Shown here piece after piece: positions 25,080-32,549 of a DNA stretch of 46,291 bases; position 1 is the stretch's first letter; each line of letters starts with the position of its first letter. The stretch is taken from contig CAZOEL010000059.1 in NCBI GenBank assembly GCA_964578835.1, positions 1 to 46,291 of the forward strand, read 5' to 3'. This stretch comes from CAZOEL01 sp964578835 (lineage in GTDB: Bacteria; Desulfobacterota; Syntrophobacteria; Syntrophobacterales; Syntrophobacteraceae). A program made the position numbers and the translations under genes. The notes beneath the pieces were generated by a model. That model was not told the DNA's origin, did no database searches, and saw only the letters and a list, made by a program, of their open reading frames with translations.

Positions 25080-25505
25080 CTACTTCACCTTCCATGTCAG
25101 ATTGAGCCAAAAAGATGGATTAAGTGGATCAGTGGTGTAGACGAGTGCGGATTTTTTCGTCATCCCCTCGCAATGTGTCGGGTCCAGAATGAGTGTTATC
25201 TTTCCCTCTCCTCCGGGAGGGATTTCCCGATCATGTCGGGCGGTGCAGCCTCAGCTGACGGCTACCTTCACGATATCAAAAGCTTTCTCCCCGATGTTTC
25301 TCACTTCGAAGTCATGGGCGAGCTCTTTATCCCGGGAAATTTCACCGAAGTCGAAGGCATCCTCGAGCACAAGGAGCGACGGGGATTCCTTCTGAATGGT
25401 GATTTGGCCCGGATTGAAAACGCCTGCCGGGATCTCCTCCGCATGTGCGAACACCTGAAGGAAACCAAAGAAAAGCGCCCAAATCGTCGTCATCAAAGAT
25501 CGCAT
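25080..25505 (-). CDS. DUF1573 selenoprotein (in-frame TGA read as selenocysteine)
   Basis: Read normally, the frame from the ATG at 25505 stops at TGA 25251-25253 after 84 codons, giving a signal peptide (LMTTIWALFFGFLQVFAHA) and the first half of a DUF1573 domain (FDFGEISRDKELAHDF, VRNIGEKAFDI). Beyond the TGA the same frame continues for 56 codons to TAG at 25080-25082 with the missing half: GCTARHDREIPPGGEGKITL and TTDPLNPSF...LTWKVK. The domain normally has CGCT at this point; here it is U-G-C-T. The TGA therefore replaces a conserved cysteine, the classic mark of selenocysteine. The exported product has about 141 residues. DUF1573 proteins adopt an Ig-like fold of unknown function; a redox role is inferred from the Sec-Gly-Cys motif. 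The ribosome site is weak. Confidence 0.85.
25226..25240 (-). promoter_or_regulatory. Candidate bacterial SECIS hairpin
   Basis: On the minus strand CCCGA-CATGA-TCGGG folds into a 5-bp stem-loop starting 13 nt from the first base of the TGA codon, the distance expected for a SelB-binding hairpin. A second hairpin (TCCCTC/GAGGGA, 25203-25222) follows. The apical loop lacks the usual GU, so the exact element is uncertain. Confidence 0.4.
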
Positions 25506-25830
25506 TTTGGTCGTTTACCCTGAATGAGAATTCTTGAATGGCTCGAATGCAACGAAGCCCCGATTTCTAGTCTCAGAGAATGTCTAAGTTGAAACCACGC
25601 CTTTTGCAACACTCAAATGAGACTCCTAAGTTATGGGCTCGGAGTCAGTGGACGCCCCAATGAGCATCTCCCAGCTGAAAAATTCGAAAAACAATGCTAT
25701 AAGCTTTCATCTGAGAGCGAGATGGGCTTCTAACAATTGAGCCTCATCAGCCTTTATGTAAGCTGGCTTGACTTAACCCGTTTTTCCCGGCCGGAGCCTT
25801 GAGAGCTCGACGCCAGGAGAGGAGATCCAC
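25506..25830. other. Divergent intergenic region, nothing recognised
   Basis: About 325 bp between the selenoprotein gene (minus) and the zinc-ribbon gene (plus). It should contain both promoters; no clear motif, repeat or hairpin was identified. Confidence 0.5.
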
Positions 25831-26067
25831 ATGCCGACGTGCCCAGCCTGTAACGGCAAGCTAAGATTGGTTCACAGGCGTACAATTGATAAAGTGCAAA
25901 GTCTCTTTGTCCCCTTAAAGCGATATCGTTGCCGAAACCTGGATTGTGAGTGGGAAGGGAACATCCGCGGCGACAACAATTTTGACGCCTTCAGAAGCTG
26001 GCTCCCATGGGCTGTAGCGATCGCCGGCTCACTCATCATCGGAGGGATCATAGCCAAGATTCTGTGA
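25831..26067 (+). CDS. Zinc-ribbon membrane protein (78 aa)
   Basis: A 78-residue protein with an N-terminal zinc ribbon (CPACNGKLRL ... YRCRNLDCEW, residues 4-40) and one C-terminal membrane helix (WLPWAVAIAGSLIIGGIIAK). The ribbon faces one side of the inner membrane. AGGAGAGGAG precedes the ATG. Similar tail-anchored ribbons are common in Desulfobacterota and have no known role. It converges with the next gene on the minus strand. Confidence 0.72.
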   Translation: MPTCPACNGKLRLVHRRTIDKVQSLFVPLKRYRCRNLDCEWEGNIRGDNNFDAFRSWLPWAVAIAGSLIIGGIIAKIL

Positions 26068-26100
26068 GACCTGGCTTTTCCTTTTAAAGCTATCCAAAAA

Positions 26101-26598
26101 TTACCGGTTCGCCAGTTGATATTCCATCAATTCCAGGACCTTGCTATCGATCAGCTCTGTCTGTTCGCCCGATTGCGGATCGTCCAACGAAAACTCATAA
26201 CCGGTCGGGCTATGAATTGAAAGAAGGCCGAGACCTGTAGACAGGGCGTCTTTTAGCCATTGCGACCAGCATTCATGAGCCTGAGGGTCTTTGTTGAGAA
26301 GCGATTCGAGCTCAAGCTGATATGAATCTCCCAGTAACGCCAGATCACTATTTATTTCATTGATTAGCTCATCATCCAATCGCGGGCGCCTGACTTTCAC
26401 CGATTGTGTCGCCACTTCCAGGTAGATCTCGAAGGGATCCATGGACAGCAGCTCCGGATGGCAAATAGCGCAACGAGCCCTGTCATGCTCAATAGAGCCG
26501 TTTTCGGCAAACCTATTTTGCCTGGCTACTTCCTGAAAATGCAAAACCGTGTAAGTCAAAAAGGATTTTTGCTCTTCGGTCATTTGTTCTCCAATCAT
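26101..26598 (-). CDS. Protein of unknown function with a CxxC-H motif (165 aa)
   Basis: An acidic 165-residue cytosolic-looking protein. It has one cysteine/histidine cluster (HDRARCAICHPELL) that could bind a metal (CxxCH is also the c-type haem motif, but no signal peptide is present). Long amphipathic helices follow (INEINSDLALLGDSYQLELE). The frame begins six codons earlier; GGAGGG lies about 10 nt before the ATG at 26598, so that start is preferred. The PAC2 gene lies upstream in the opposite sense of numbering, on the same strand and 78 bp away. Family not recognised. Confidence 0.65.
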   Translation of the reverse strand: MIGEQMTEEQKSFLTYTVLHFQEVARQNRFAENGSIEHDRARCAICHPELLSMDPFEIYLEVATQSVKVRRPRLDDELINEINSDLALLGDSYQLELESLLNKDPQAHECWSQWLKDALSTGLGLLSIHSPTGYEFSLDDPQSGEQTELIDSKVLELMEYQLANR

Positions 26599-26676
26599 AG
26601 TGCGGCTTCCCTCCATTTTGAGCGCCCTCGACGGTTGTGAGCGCGTTTGATTTGCTTTGGCTACCCGTTGCCCTTG

Positions 26677-27534
26677 CTACTCATCCTCCAGGTTGGGTTC
26701 GAAGCGCCTTCTGATAAAATCATCCAGCCGGACAACTTTTGAAGATTCTGAAGAAGCATCACGCAAAGCATTCCGTCTTCTAATAGACTCCAAAGTCATC
26801 TGCAATTCCTGATTTTGCTCGACCAGATTCGTGAGCTCATTTTCCCTGTCGCGCCATCTTCTCATGAGATGATCTACTTTGAATGCCATGCCGGTCAATT
26901 TTTCAAGCATCTTGAGACAGTGGGCCATCATCATCTCATGCGGACCTTTGATATAGTATGGGGTATGCGCCCAAAAGCTAAGACAGTGGATGTCCTCGTC
27001 GCGAACGCCTTCCATGATGGCTGAGTGGATGGAGGACGGTCCCTCATAGTCGATATACATACAGCCCATCTCTCGAACGAGATTGTAGCTGCGAGCATCT
27101 TGAACGACGCTCGATATGAGAATTTCATCGTGAAAAATCTCTTCGTAGACGCTGCCGAGAAGAATAATCTCCTCGCATTTCCATGCTCTCAGCAATTGCA
27201 GGAGTTCTCTTGTGAAAGCTCTCCAGTGGATTGTCGGTTCGGGTCCGACGCCGAGCAATACCGGTTCGGAAGAAGAGGAGTCGACAGAGAAAAATCTGAA
27301 GGCAGGCCATTCCATCTTCTGAATCTGACCGTGCTTTACGTGGACTCGAGGCCGAGACGAAGAATCCGCGCGCCAAAAGCCATCCATGTCCCAATTCGCA
27401 ACAGGCTTAGCGCCGGTCAACCCACTGATCTCCGCCATAACGCCTTCGATGGTTCCGCCCGCATCGGGCCATCCGGTAAATCCAAGCACAGCTTTGCTCG
27501 CCTGGAAGCTTTTGGAGAGGATCTCGATGTTCAT
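26677..27534 (-). CDS. PAC2 family protein
   Basis: A 285-residue member of the PAC2 (proteasome assembly chaperone 2-like) family. The N-terminal signature LGFTGWPDAGGTIEGVMAEI, the central IILLGSVYEEIFHDE and the loop SFWAHTPYYIKGPHEMMMAH are typical. The C-terminal ~70 residues are a charged coiled coil (LTNLVEQNQELQMTLESIRR) ending in FIRRRFEPN. In eukaryotes and archaea the family assists proteasome assembly; bacterial members have unknown roles, and no proteasome gene is visible here. GAGGTGG precedes the start. A HAD phosphatase gene lies 47 bp upstream on the same strand. Confidence 0.88.
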   Translation of the reverse strand: MNIEILSKSFQASKAVLGFTGWPDAGGTIEGVMAEISGLTGAKPVANWDMDGFWRADSSSRPRVHVKHGQIQKMEWPAFRFFSVDSSSSEPVLLGVGPEPTIHWRAFTRELLQLLRAWKCEEIILLGSVYEEIFHDEILISSVVQDARSYNLVREMGCMYIDYEGPSSIHSAIMEGVRDEDIHCLSFWAHTPYYIKGPHEMMMAHCLKMLEKLTGMAFKVDHLMRRWRDRENELTNLVEQNQELQMTLESIRRRNALRDASSESSKVVRLDDFIRRRFEPNLEDE

Positions 27535-27581
27535 TACATTCCACCTCTATTTCAGGTTCCCATGGGGATGGCGTCCGCGCC

Positions 27582-28256
27582 TCAAATCAGTTCCTCCGCT
27601 GCGAGCAACTCAAAGAGATCCTCGCAGTTGCCGGCGGTCCAGTTAGCCCCGCTCCGGACCAGATCGCCTTTAGACGCATTTCCGCTGAATACTCCTGCGG
27701 TTCGCACTCCTGCTCGCTTCCCGGTTAAGATGTCCAGCGGATGGTCTCCCACCATGAGCGCTTCTTCAGGCGCAGCATTCAGTGTGTACAAGGCTCGCAG
27801 CAGATGATCCGGGTCCGGCTTCACACGCGGAACATGGTCCCGGGAGAGAAAACCGGAGCAGAAGCTGTCGATGTCGGGAAAAACCAGACGGACAGCTTCC
27901 TCACAATTACGGGTGATGACGGCCGCCTTGATTCCCTTTTGCTTGAGCCCGATCAGTATTGGTTTTGTATAGGAAAAAAGAGATCCTTCCCGAGCAGATT
28001 CGATTTCCATTTCACATATGAGCGATTTCGATCTGCGGTCGAGCTCCTCCGCCATCGACGCATCCGATTTACGCAGGGAAGTCACCATGAGCTCCATCCA
28101 TTCCAAAACGGGCAGGGACGCGTCGGGATGCGGCTCGAGAAAGTCGCCTGCAAGAGCGTGGAGTCGCCGTCTCATTTCACCGAAGTCCAGGCGCAACTCT
28201 GCCAGAGTCCCGTCGAAGTCGAATACAACCGAGCTGAATTTGGCCGGTAAAATCAT
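27582..28256 (-). CDS. HAD family hydrolase
   Basis: A phosphatase of about 224 residues from the haloacid dehalogenase superfamily. Motif I is FDFDGTLAE with the nucleophilic Asp, motif II includes AAVITRN, and motif III/IV is VGDHPLDILTGKRAGV. A helical cap lies between I and II. This layout is that of phosphoglycolate phosphatase/Gph-like enzymes; the substrate is not determined. A GTG three codons upstream (28265) is an alternative start; the ATG at 28256 has AGGG at a better spacing. It is co-directional with the PAC2 gene. Confidence 0.88.
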   Translation of the reverse strand: MILPAKFSSVVFDFDGTLAELRLDFGEMRRRLHALAGDFLEPHPDASLPVLEWMELMVTSLRKSDASMAEELDRRSKSLICEMEIESAREGSLFSYTKPILIGLKQKGIKAAVITRNCEEAVRLVFPDIDSFCSGFLSRDHVPRVKPDPDHLLRALYTLNAAPEEALMVGDHPLDILTGKRAGVRTAGVFSGNASKGDLVRSGANWTAGNCEDLFELLAAEELI

Positions 28257-28497
28257 CTTCCACACCCTGTCTCATCCTCTGCTATAAATATACTCATTCA
28301 ATAGAACCCGTGGGGCGGCCTCAGATCCATTCGCTTCGAGACCCAGACCGCCTATGTCGCCTTTTCCCTTGCGGAAGCAGGTCCTGTTGATTATCCTTAT
28401 CGATTGTTCCGCCATAGACGCTAGATGAAATATCATATTCCGATAAATACAAACGGGCAAGGCATTCCTCGATTGCCTTGGAGCAAGGGGTGCGAGC

Positions 28498-29481
28498 ATG
28501 TCGGAATCGATTCGCAGGTTGAGCTTTGATGAAATCATAGATCGTCTGATTGCTACGAGCAAACCTTATCAGAAGCAATATTTGGCGATGTACTCCAGCT
28601 GGTATGGCGGAATTATCACCGATCCAGCGCTCATGATGGTTCCAGTCGACGATCATCTGGTGCATCGGGGAGACGGCATTTTCGAAGCGTTCAGATGCAT
28701 GGATGGAAACATCTATGCTCTCAATCGACACTTGAATCGCCTTGAGCTTTCCGCCCAAGGCCTGTCTCTGAACATGCCCCTAAGCCGCTCCGACCTGGCA
28801 AGCGCTGTAATCGAGACGGTCAGGGCTGCAAACGCTTTAGAATGCGTCGTAAGGATATTTGTTTCCAGGGGCCCCGGAGGGTTTTCCGTCGATCCTTACG
28901 AGTGTCCGGAAAGCCAGCTCTATATTGTAGTGGCGGACGCGCCTTTGCCACCCGAGGAGAAGTACGAGCAGGGGGTAACGCTCAGGAGCAGCTCGACGCC
29001 GGCTAAAAAGGATTATTTTGCAAACCTCAAAAGCTGCAACTATCTCCCCAATGTTCTAATGAAAAAGGAAGCTCATGATCTGGGGGTGGATTTCACGATT
29101 TCTATCGACGATCGAGGCTGCCTTGGCGAAGGGGCAACGGAGAATGTGGGGATCATAACCCAAGGCGGGGAGTTTCTCGTACCTGGATTCGAGCGGATTC
29201 TTCGTGGTATAACGATATCGCGCCTGATGGAGCTTGCTGAATCTCTGGCCTCGGCAGGCGACCTGAAAAGGGTTGCAGAGGTTGATCTTACGCCGGAAGA
29301 GGCCTACAAGGCTAAGGAAATAATGCTCTTCGGCACATCCTTCGATGTGCTGCCGGTAGTCGAATATGACGGCCATATTATCGGCGATGGAAAGCCAGGG
29401 CCATTTTCGAAAAAATTCCTGTCGATGCTTCGAGATGATATGCGAAACAACGCCGAGATGTTGACGACGGTAAAGATTTAA
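28498..29481 (+). CDS. Class-IV aminotransferase (PLP)
   Basis: A 327-residue fold-type IV PLP enzyme (branched-chain/D-amino-acid aminotransferase or aminodeoxychorismate lyase family). Signatures: HRGDGIFEAFR near residue 60, the PLP lysine in ANLKSCNYLPN, and the phosphate-binding GEGATENVGI followed by GITISRLMELA. The N-terminal ~35 residues are an extension not typical of IlvE. AAGGGGTG lies before the ATG. It precedes gmhA by 38 bp and is probably transcribed with it. Exact substrate cannot be told. Confidence 0.9.
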   Translation: MSESIRRLSFDEIIDRLIATSKPYQKQYLAMYSSWYGGIITDPALMMVPVDDHLVHRGDGIFEAFRCMDGNIYALNRHLNRLELSAQGLSLNMPLSRSDLASAVIETVRAANALECVVRIFVSRGPGGFSVDPYECPESQLYIVVADAPLPPEEKYEQGVTLRSSSTPAKKDYFANLKSCNYLPNVLMKKEAHDLGVDFTISIDDRGCLGEGATENVGIITQGGEFLVPGFERILRGITISRLMELAESLASAGDLKRVAEVDLTPEEAYKAKEIMLFGTSFDVLPVVEYDGHIIGDGKPGPFSKKFLSMLRDDMRNNAEMLTTVKI

Positions 29482-29519
29482 AAGCCTTTATATTGGCAAG
29501 GCAACGAGGAGTCTGATGA

Positions 29520-30131
29520 ATGGAGGAAAGCCTGCGTCAAAAGAGCCGTGACGCCGCCGAAGATATGCTGCGCGAAAGCATTCGGGTCAAAGAGGATTTT
29601 GTGCATACGGCAATAGATGTTATTCCCGAGATGGCTCAGATTGTCAGCATGTGCTTTCGAGGAAGGCACAAGCTTTTTCTTTTCGGAAACGGAGGCAGCG
29701 CCGCAGACGCTCAGCATTTGGCAGCCGAATTTGTCAATCGTTTCCAGCGCGAGCGGCCGCCTTTGCCGGCTATTGCTTTGACCGTGGACACATCTATCTT
29801 GACCAGCATCAGTAACGACTTCCAGTTCGATGATGTCTTTGCAAAGCAGCTCATGGCTTTGGCTCAGCAGGGAGATGCGGCCTTGGGCATTTCCACGAGC
29901 GGGCGATCGCCCAATGTGGTAAAGGCCTTGAAATGGGCTCGCGAGCATGGTCTCCATACTCTCGGGATGGCCGGCGCCGCTCGGGGTGAAATGGATATCT
30001 ACTGTGACCTCCTTTTGCATGCGCCTTCGCAGGTCACTGCGCGCATTCAGGAGTGTCATATTACGGCCGCCCATATTCTGTGCGCCTTGGTCGACGAAAT
30101 TCTTTTCGGCAATATGGAGAATGAGGAATGA
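29520..30131 (+). CDS. gmhA: SIS-domain phosphoheptose isomerase
   Basis: A 203-residue sedoheptulose-7-phosphate isomerase, the first step of ADP-heptose synthesis for the LPS inner core. The SIS motifs FLFGNGGSAADAQHLAAEFV and LGISTSGRSPNVVKALKWA match GmhA closely, and the C-terminal IQECHITAAHILC contains the metal/active-site His. It ends with ATGA overlapping the next gene's start by 4 bp, so the two are coupled. The LPS role fits waaA in the same window. Confidence 0.92.
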   Translation: MEESLRQKSRDAAEDMLRESIRVKEDFVHTAIDVIPEMAQIVSMCFRGRHKLFLFGNGGSAADAQHLAAEFVNRFQRERPPLPAIALTVDTSILTSISNDFQFDDVFAKQLMALAQQGDAALGISTSGRSPNVVKALKWAREHGLHTLGMAGAARGEMDIYCDLLLHAPSQVTARIQECHITAAHILCALVDEILFGNMENEE

Positions 30132-31096
30132 GAAAGCGGGACACGGAATGGAAACCGCTCGACTTTGAAGGACTCCAAACGACGAGTCTCAAAGACCGCG
30201 CCAGCAAAGTACGGCTCGAGGACTTCGGGCGGCCTTGGACGCGCGGAGGGTCTTTCGCCGCTTTTTTAGAAACGCTTCCGGATATTCTCGCCGCGAGTCT
30301 GTTTCGGCAGGCGGCGAGCGCCATAGCTGAGGCGTTCAGAAATGAGCGCACTATTATTTTGGGCATGGGCGCCCATCCCATCAAGGTCGGCTTGAACCCC
30401 GTCATCGTGGACGCCATCCAAAGGGGATTGTTTACAGGCGTTGCATTCAACGGCGCGGGAATAATCCACGATGTCGAAATCGCCATCGCCGGCAAGACCT
30501 CTGAAGATGTTGCAGCGCATCTTGGCTGCGGCCACTTCGGAACTGCTCGAGAGACGGCCGAGCTCATTCATGGAGCGGTTGCTGAAGCATACAGAAAAGG
30601 TGGTATGGGATTAGGCCGGGCGGTCGGCGTTCGACTTCTGGAAGAAAATGCTCCGTACGCTCATCTAAGCATACTCGCCATGGCTGCAAAATATGATATT
30701 CCGCTGACGGCGCACGTGGCTATCGGGACGGATATCATTCACATGCACTCATCCATGGATGGAGCGGCTATGGGCGCTCTCAGCCATTTGGACTTCAAGC
30801 TCTTCTGCCGACTGGTCGGCTCCCTCCAGAGTGGAGTCTACATCAACCTCGGCTCGGCGGTGATTCTACCGGAGGTGTTTCTCAAAGCCGTCAGTGTGGC
30901 GCGGAACATGGGATTTCCTCTCGATGGCCTCACAACCATCAATATGGATTTCCAACGTCAGTACCGCTCGCAGACGAACGTGGTCGAGCGCCCCACGGCT
31001 GGAGGCGGGACCGGGATTTCGTTGACCGGTCATCACGAAATCATGTTTCCACTGCTTATGGCGGCGGTTCTGGAAAATCTGGACGTGGAGAAGTAG
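30128..31096 (+). CDS. Deoxyhypusine-synthase-like conserved protein
   Basis: A 322-residue protein that looks like the DHS-like NAD-binding fold found beside heptose-synthesis genes in Geobacter-type bacteria (from memory). Visible features: TIILGMGAHPIKVGLNPVIV, AFNGAGIIHDVEIAIAGKTS, VAIGTDIIHMHSSMDGAAMG and INLGSAVILPEVFLKAVSVA. These glycine- and histidine-rich loops suggest a nucleotide-dependent enzyme. No hypusine pathway is expected in a bacterium, so the family name should not be read as function. It overlaps gmhA by 4 bp, implying translational coupling and perhaps a sugar-phosphate role (inference). Confidence 0.78.
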   Translation: MRKRDTEWKPLDFEGLQTTSLKDRASKVRLEDFGRPWTRGGSFAAFLETLPDILAASLFRQAASAIAEAFRNERTIILGMGAHPIKVGLNPVIVDAIQRGLFTGVAFNGAGIIHDVEIAIAGKTSEDVAAHLGCGHFGTARETAELIHGAVAEAYRKGGMGLGRAVGVRLLEENAPYAHLSILAMAAKYDIPLTAHVAIGTDIIHMHSSMDGAAMGALSHLDFKLFCRLVGSLQSGVYINLGSAVILPEVFLKAVSVARNMGFPLDGLTTINMDFQRQYRSQTNVVERPTAGGGTGISLTGHHEIMFPLLMAAVLENLDVEK

Positions 31097-31173
31097 ATTG
31101 CGCTCTGCTGCGGCGAAGTGATGGAAATTGCTGTTTGCGTGGATTACAATAAAAATGCAGGAGGTTTTTTTAG

Positions 31174-31407
31174 ATGCCCATCTATGAATATGAATGCTGC
31201 AACTGTTGTGAAAAGTTCGAACGACTGGTTTTTCGAAGCGATGAAGCGGTAAGCTGTCCCAAGTGCGATTCTGGCGATGTGAGTCGGGTGATGTCGGTTT
31301 GCGGATTCAAAAGCGGTGGCGACAAGGGATCTGCAAGCAGTAGAATGGGCTCGGGCTCTTCCTCATGCAGTGGGTGCACAAGCGGCAACTGTAGCTCATG
31401 TCATTAA
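31174..31407 (+). CDS. FmdB-type zinc-ribbon protein
   Basis: A 77-residue protein starting MPIYEYECCNCCEKFERLV with a second pair CPKCDSGDVSR, the FmdB zinc-ribbon family. The C-terminus is a low-complexity Gly/Ser/Cys tail (CSGCTSGNCSSCH) with five cysteines, which may bind metal. AGGAGG precedes the ATG. FmdB was named from a formamidase operon regulator; the biochemical role is unknown. It stands between the LPS gene pair and hemC. Confidence 0.9.
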   Translation: MPIYEYECCNCCEKFERLVFRSDEAVSCPKCDSGDVSRVMSVCGFKSGGDKGSASSRMGSGSSSCSGCTSGNCSSCH

Positions 31408-31536
31408 CCCCCATGACTTGAAAGGGACGGCAGAGAGTCTGAGAGATATATCGGGTAAGGCCTTACGTTAGCTCTGCCACCCAACGTCCGATCCTTGTAT
31501 TCTCCTATGAATTCTGGATAGTAATCGAGGGAACAT

Positions 31537-32478
31537 TTGGCGGATAGAATAATTCGTATAGGAACTCGAGGCAGCCTTCTCGCTTTGACGCAGAGTAAAG
31601 CTATAAAGGCCTCTATTGAAGGTCTCTGGACGGGCCTGCAAGTGGAGCTCACGATCATCAAAACCACGGGCGACAAGATTGTGGATGTGCCGCTTGCAAA
31701 AGTTGGAGGCAAGGGGCTCTTCGTCAAAGAAATCGAAGACGCTCTGCTTGCTGAGTCGGTAGATCTTGCGGTCCATAGCATGAAGGATGTTCCTTCCGTT
31801 CTTCCGGACGGCCTCGAGGTGGGAATCATACCCGCAAGGGAAGACCCAAGAGATGTGTTGATTTCCCGGAACGGCGAAGGGCTTCGGGATCTTCCAGCCG
31901 GCGCCAGAGTGGGAAGCAGCAGTTTGCGCCGGGCGGCTCAGATCAAGAGGATGCGTCCGGATCTCGAAATTCTCACGTTGCGAGGCAATCTCGACACCCG
32001 GCTTCGTAAGCTTCAAGACGGAGATTACGAAGCCATAGTGCTTGCTGCGGCCGGATTGCATCGAATGGGTTGGCGAGACCGCATCACGGCTTATTTTGAA
32101 ATCGATGAATTCGTGCCGGCCATAGGCCAGGGATCTCTGGGGCTCGAATTTCGCGCCAACGACTCGGAGATGCGGCGACTGCTGGCGCCTATGCACGACC
32201 CGGACACCGCCGATGCGGTGGTGGCGGAGCGAAGTTTTCTTCGTGAGCTTGAAGGCGGCTGCCAGACTCCCATAGGTGGATATGCTCGGGCGCATGGCGA
32301 TTCCGTAGAGCTCCTTGGGCTGGTTGCTTCCTTGGATGGCCGGAAAATCTTTCGCGCTGCGAAGTCCGCTCCCAGAAATGAAGCTGAAGACCTGGGACGC
32401 GCTCTCGCGCAAGAGCTTCTGGAATCAGGAGCGAAGAGCTTGCTGGAAGAGATTTACGCCGGCTCTCAGTGTGACTGA
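31537..32478 (+). CDS. hemC: Hydroxymethylbilane synthase (porphobilinogen deaminase)
   Basis: A 313-residue tetrapyrrole-pathway enzyme joining four porphobilinogens. Signatures: RIGTRGSLLALTQSKAIK at the N-terminus, AVHSMKDVPSVLPDGL, LTLRGNLDTRLRKLQDGDYE, and the dipyrromethane-cofactor cysteine in GGCQTPIGGYA. The start is a TTG with GAGGG 5 nt upstream; no in-frame ATG is nearby. cobA-hemD follows at 71 bp, giving the consecutive steps to uroporphyrinogen III and precorrin-2. Full length. Confidence 0.97.
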   Translation: MADRIIRIGTRGSLLALTQSKAIKASIEGLWTGLQVELTIIKTTGDKIVDVPLAKVGGKGLFVKEIEDALLAESVDLAVHSMKDVPSVLPDGLEVGIIPAREDPRDVLISRNGEGLRDLPAGARVGSSSLRRAAQIKRMRPDLEILTLRGNLDTRLRKLQDGDYEAIVLAAAGLHRMGWRDRITAYFEIDEFVPAIGQGSLGLEFRANDSEMRRLLAPMHDPDTADAVVAERSFLRELEGGCQTPIGGYARAHGDSVELLGLVASLDGRKIFRAAKSAPRNEAEDLGRALAQELLESGAKSLLEEIYAGSQCD

Positions 32479-32549
32479 TCTGATTTCTTACGCTCATTTA
32501 CGCTTTCTCCAACTCACTAATTTACTGTTATTCAGAATAAGGATGGCGC

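Noticed and set aside
25173..25523. Plus-strand open frame of 116 codons
   Set aside because: It lies antisense to the DUF1573 selenoprotein gene, which explains the sequence far better on the minus strand.
31468..32412. 314-codon minus-strand open frame
   Set aside because: It covers hemC in antisense; hemC is unmistakable.
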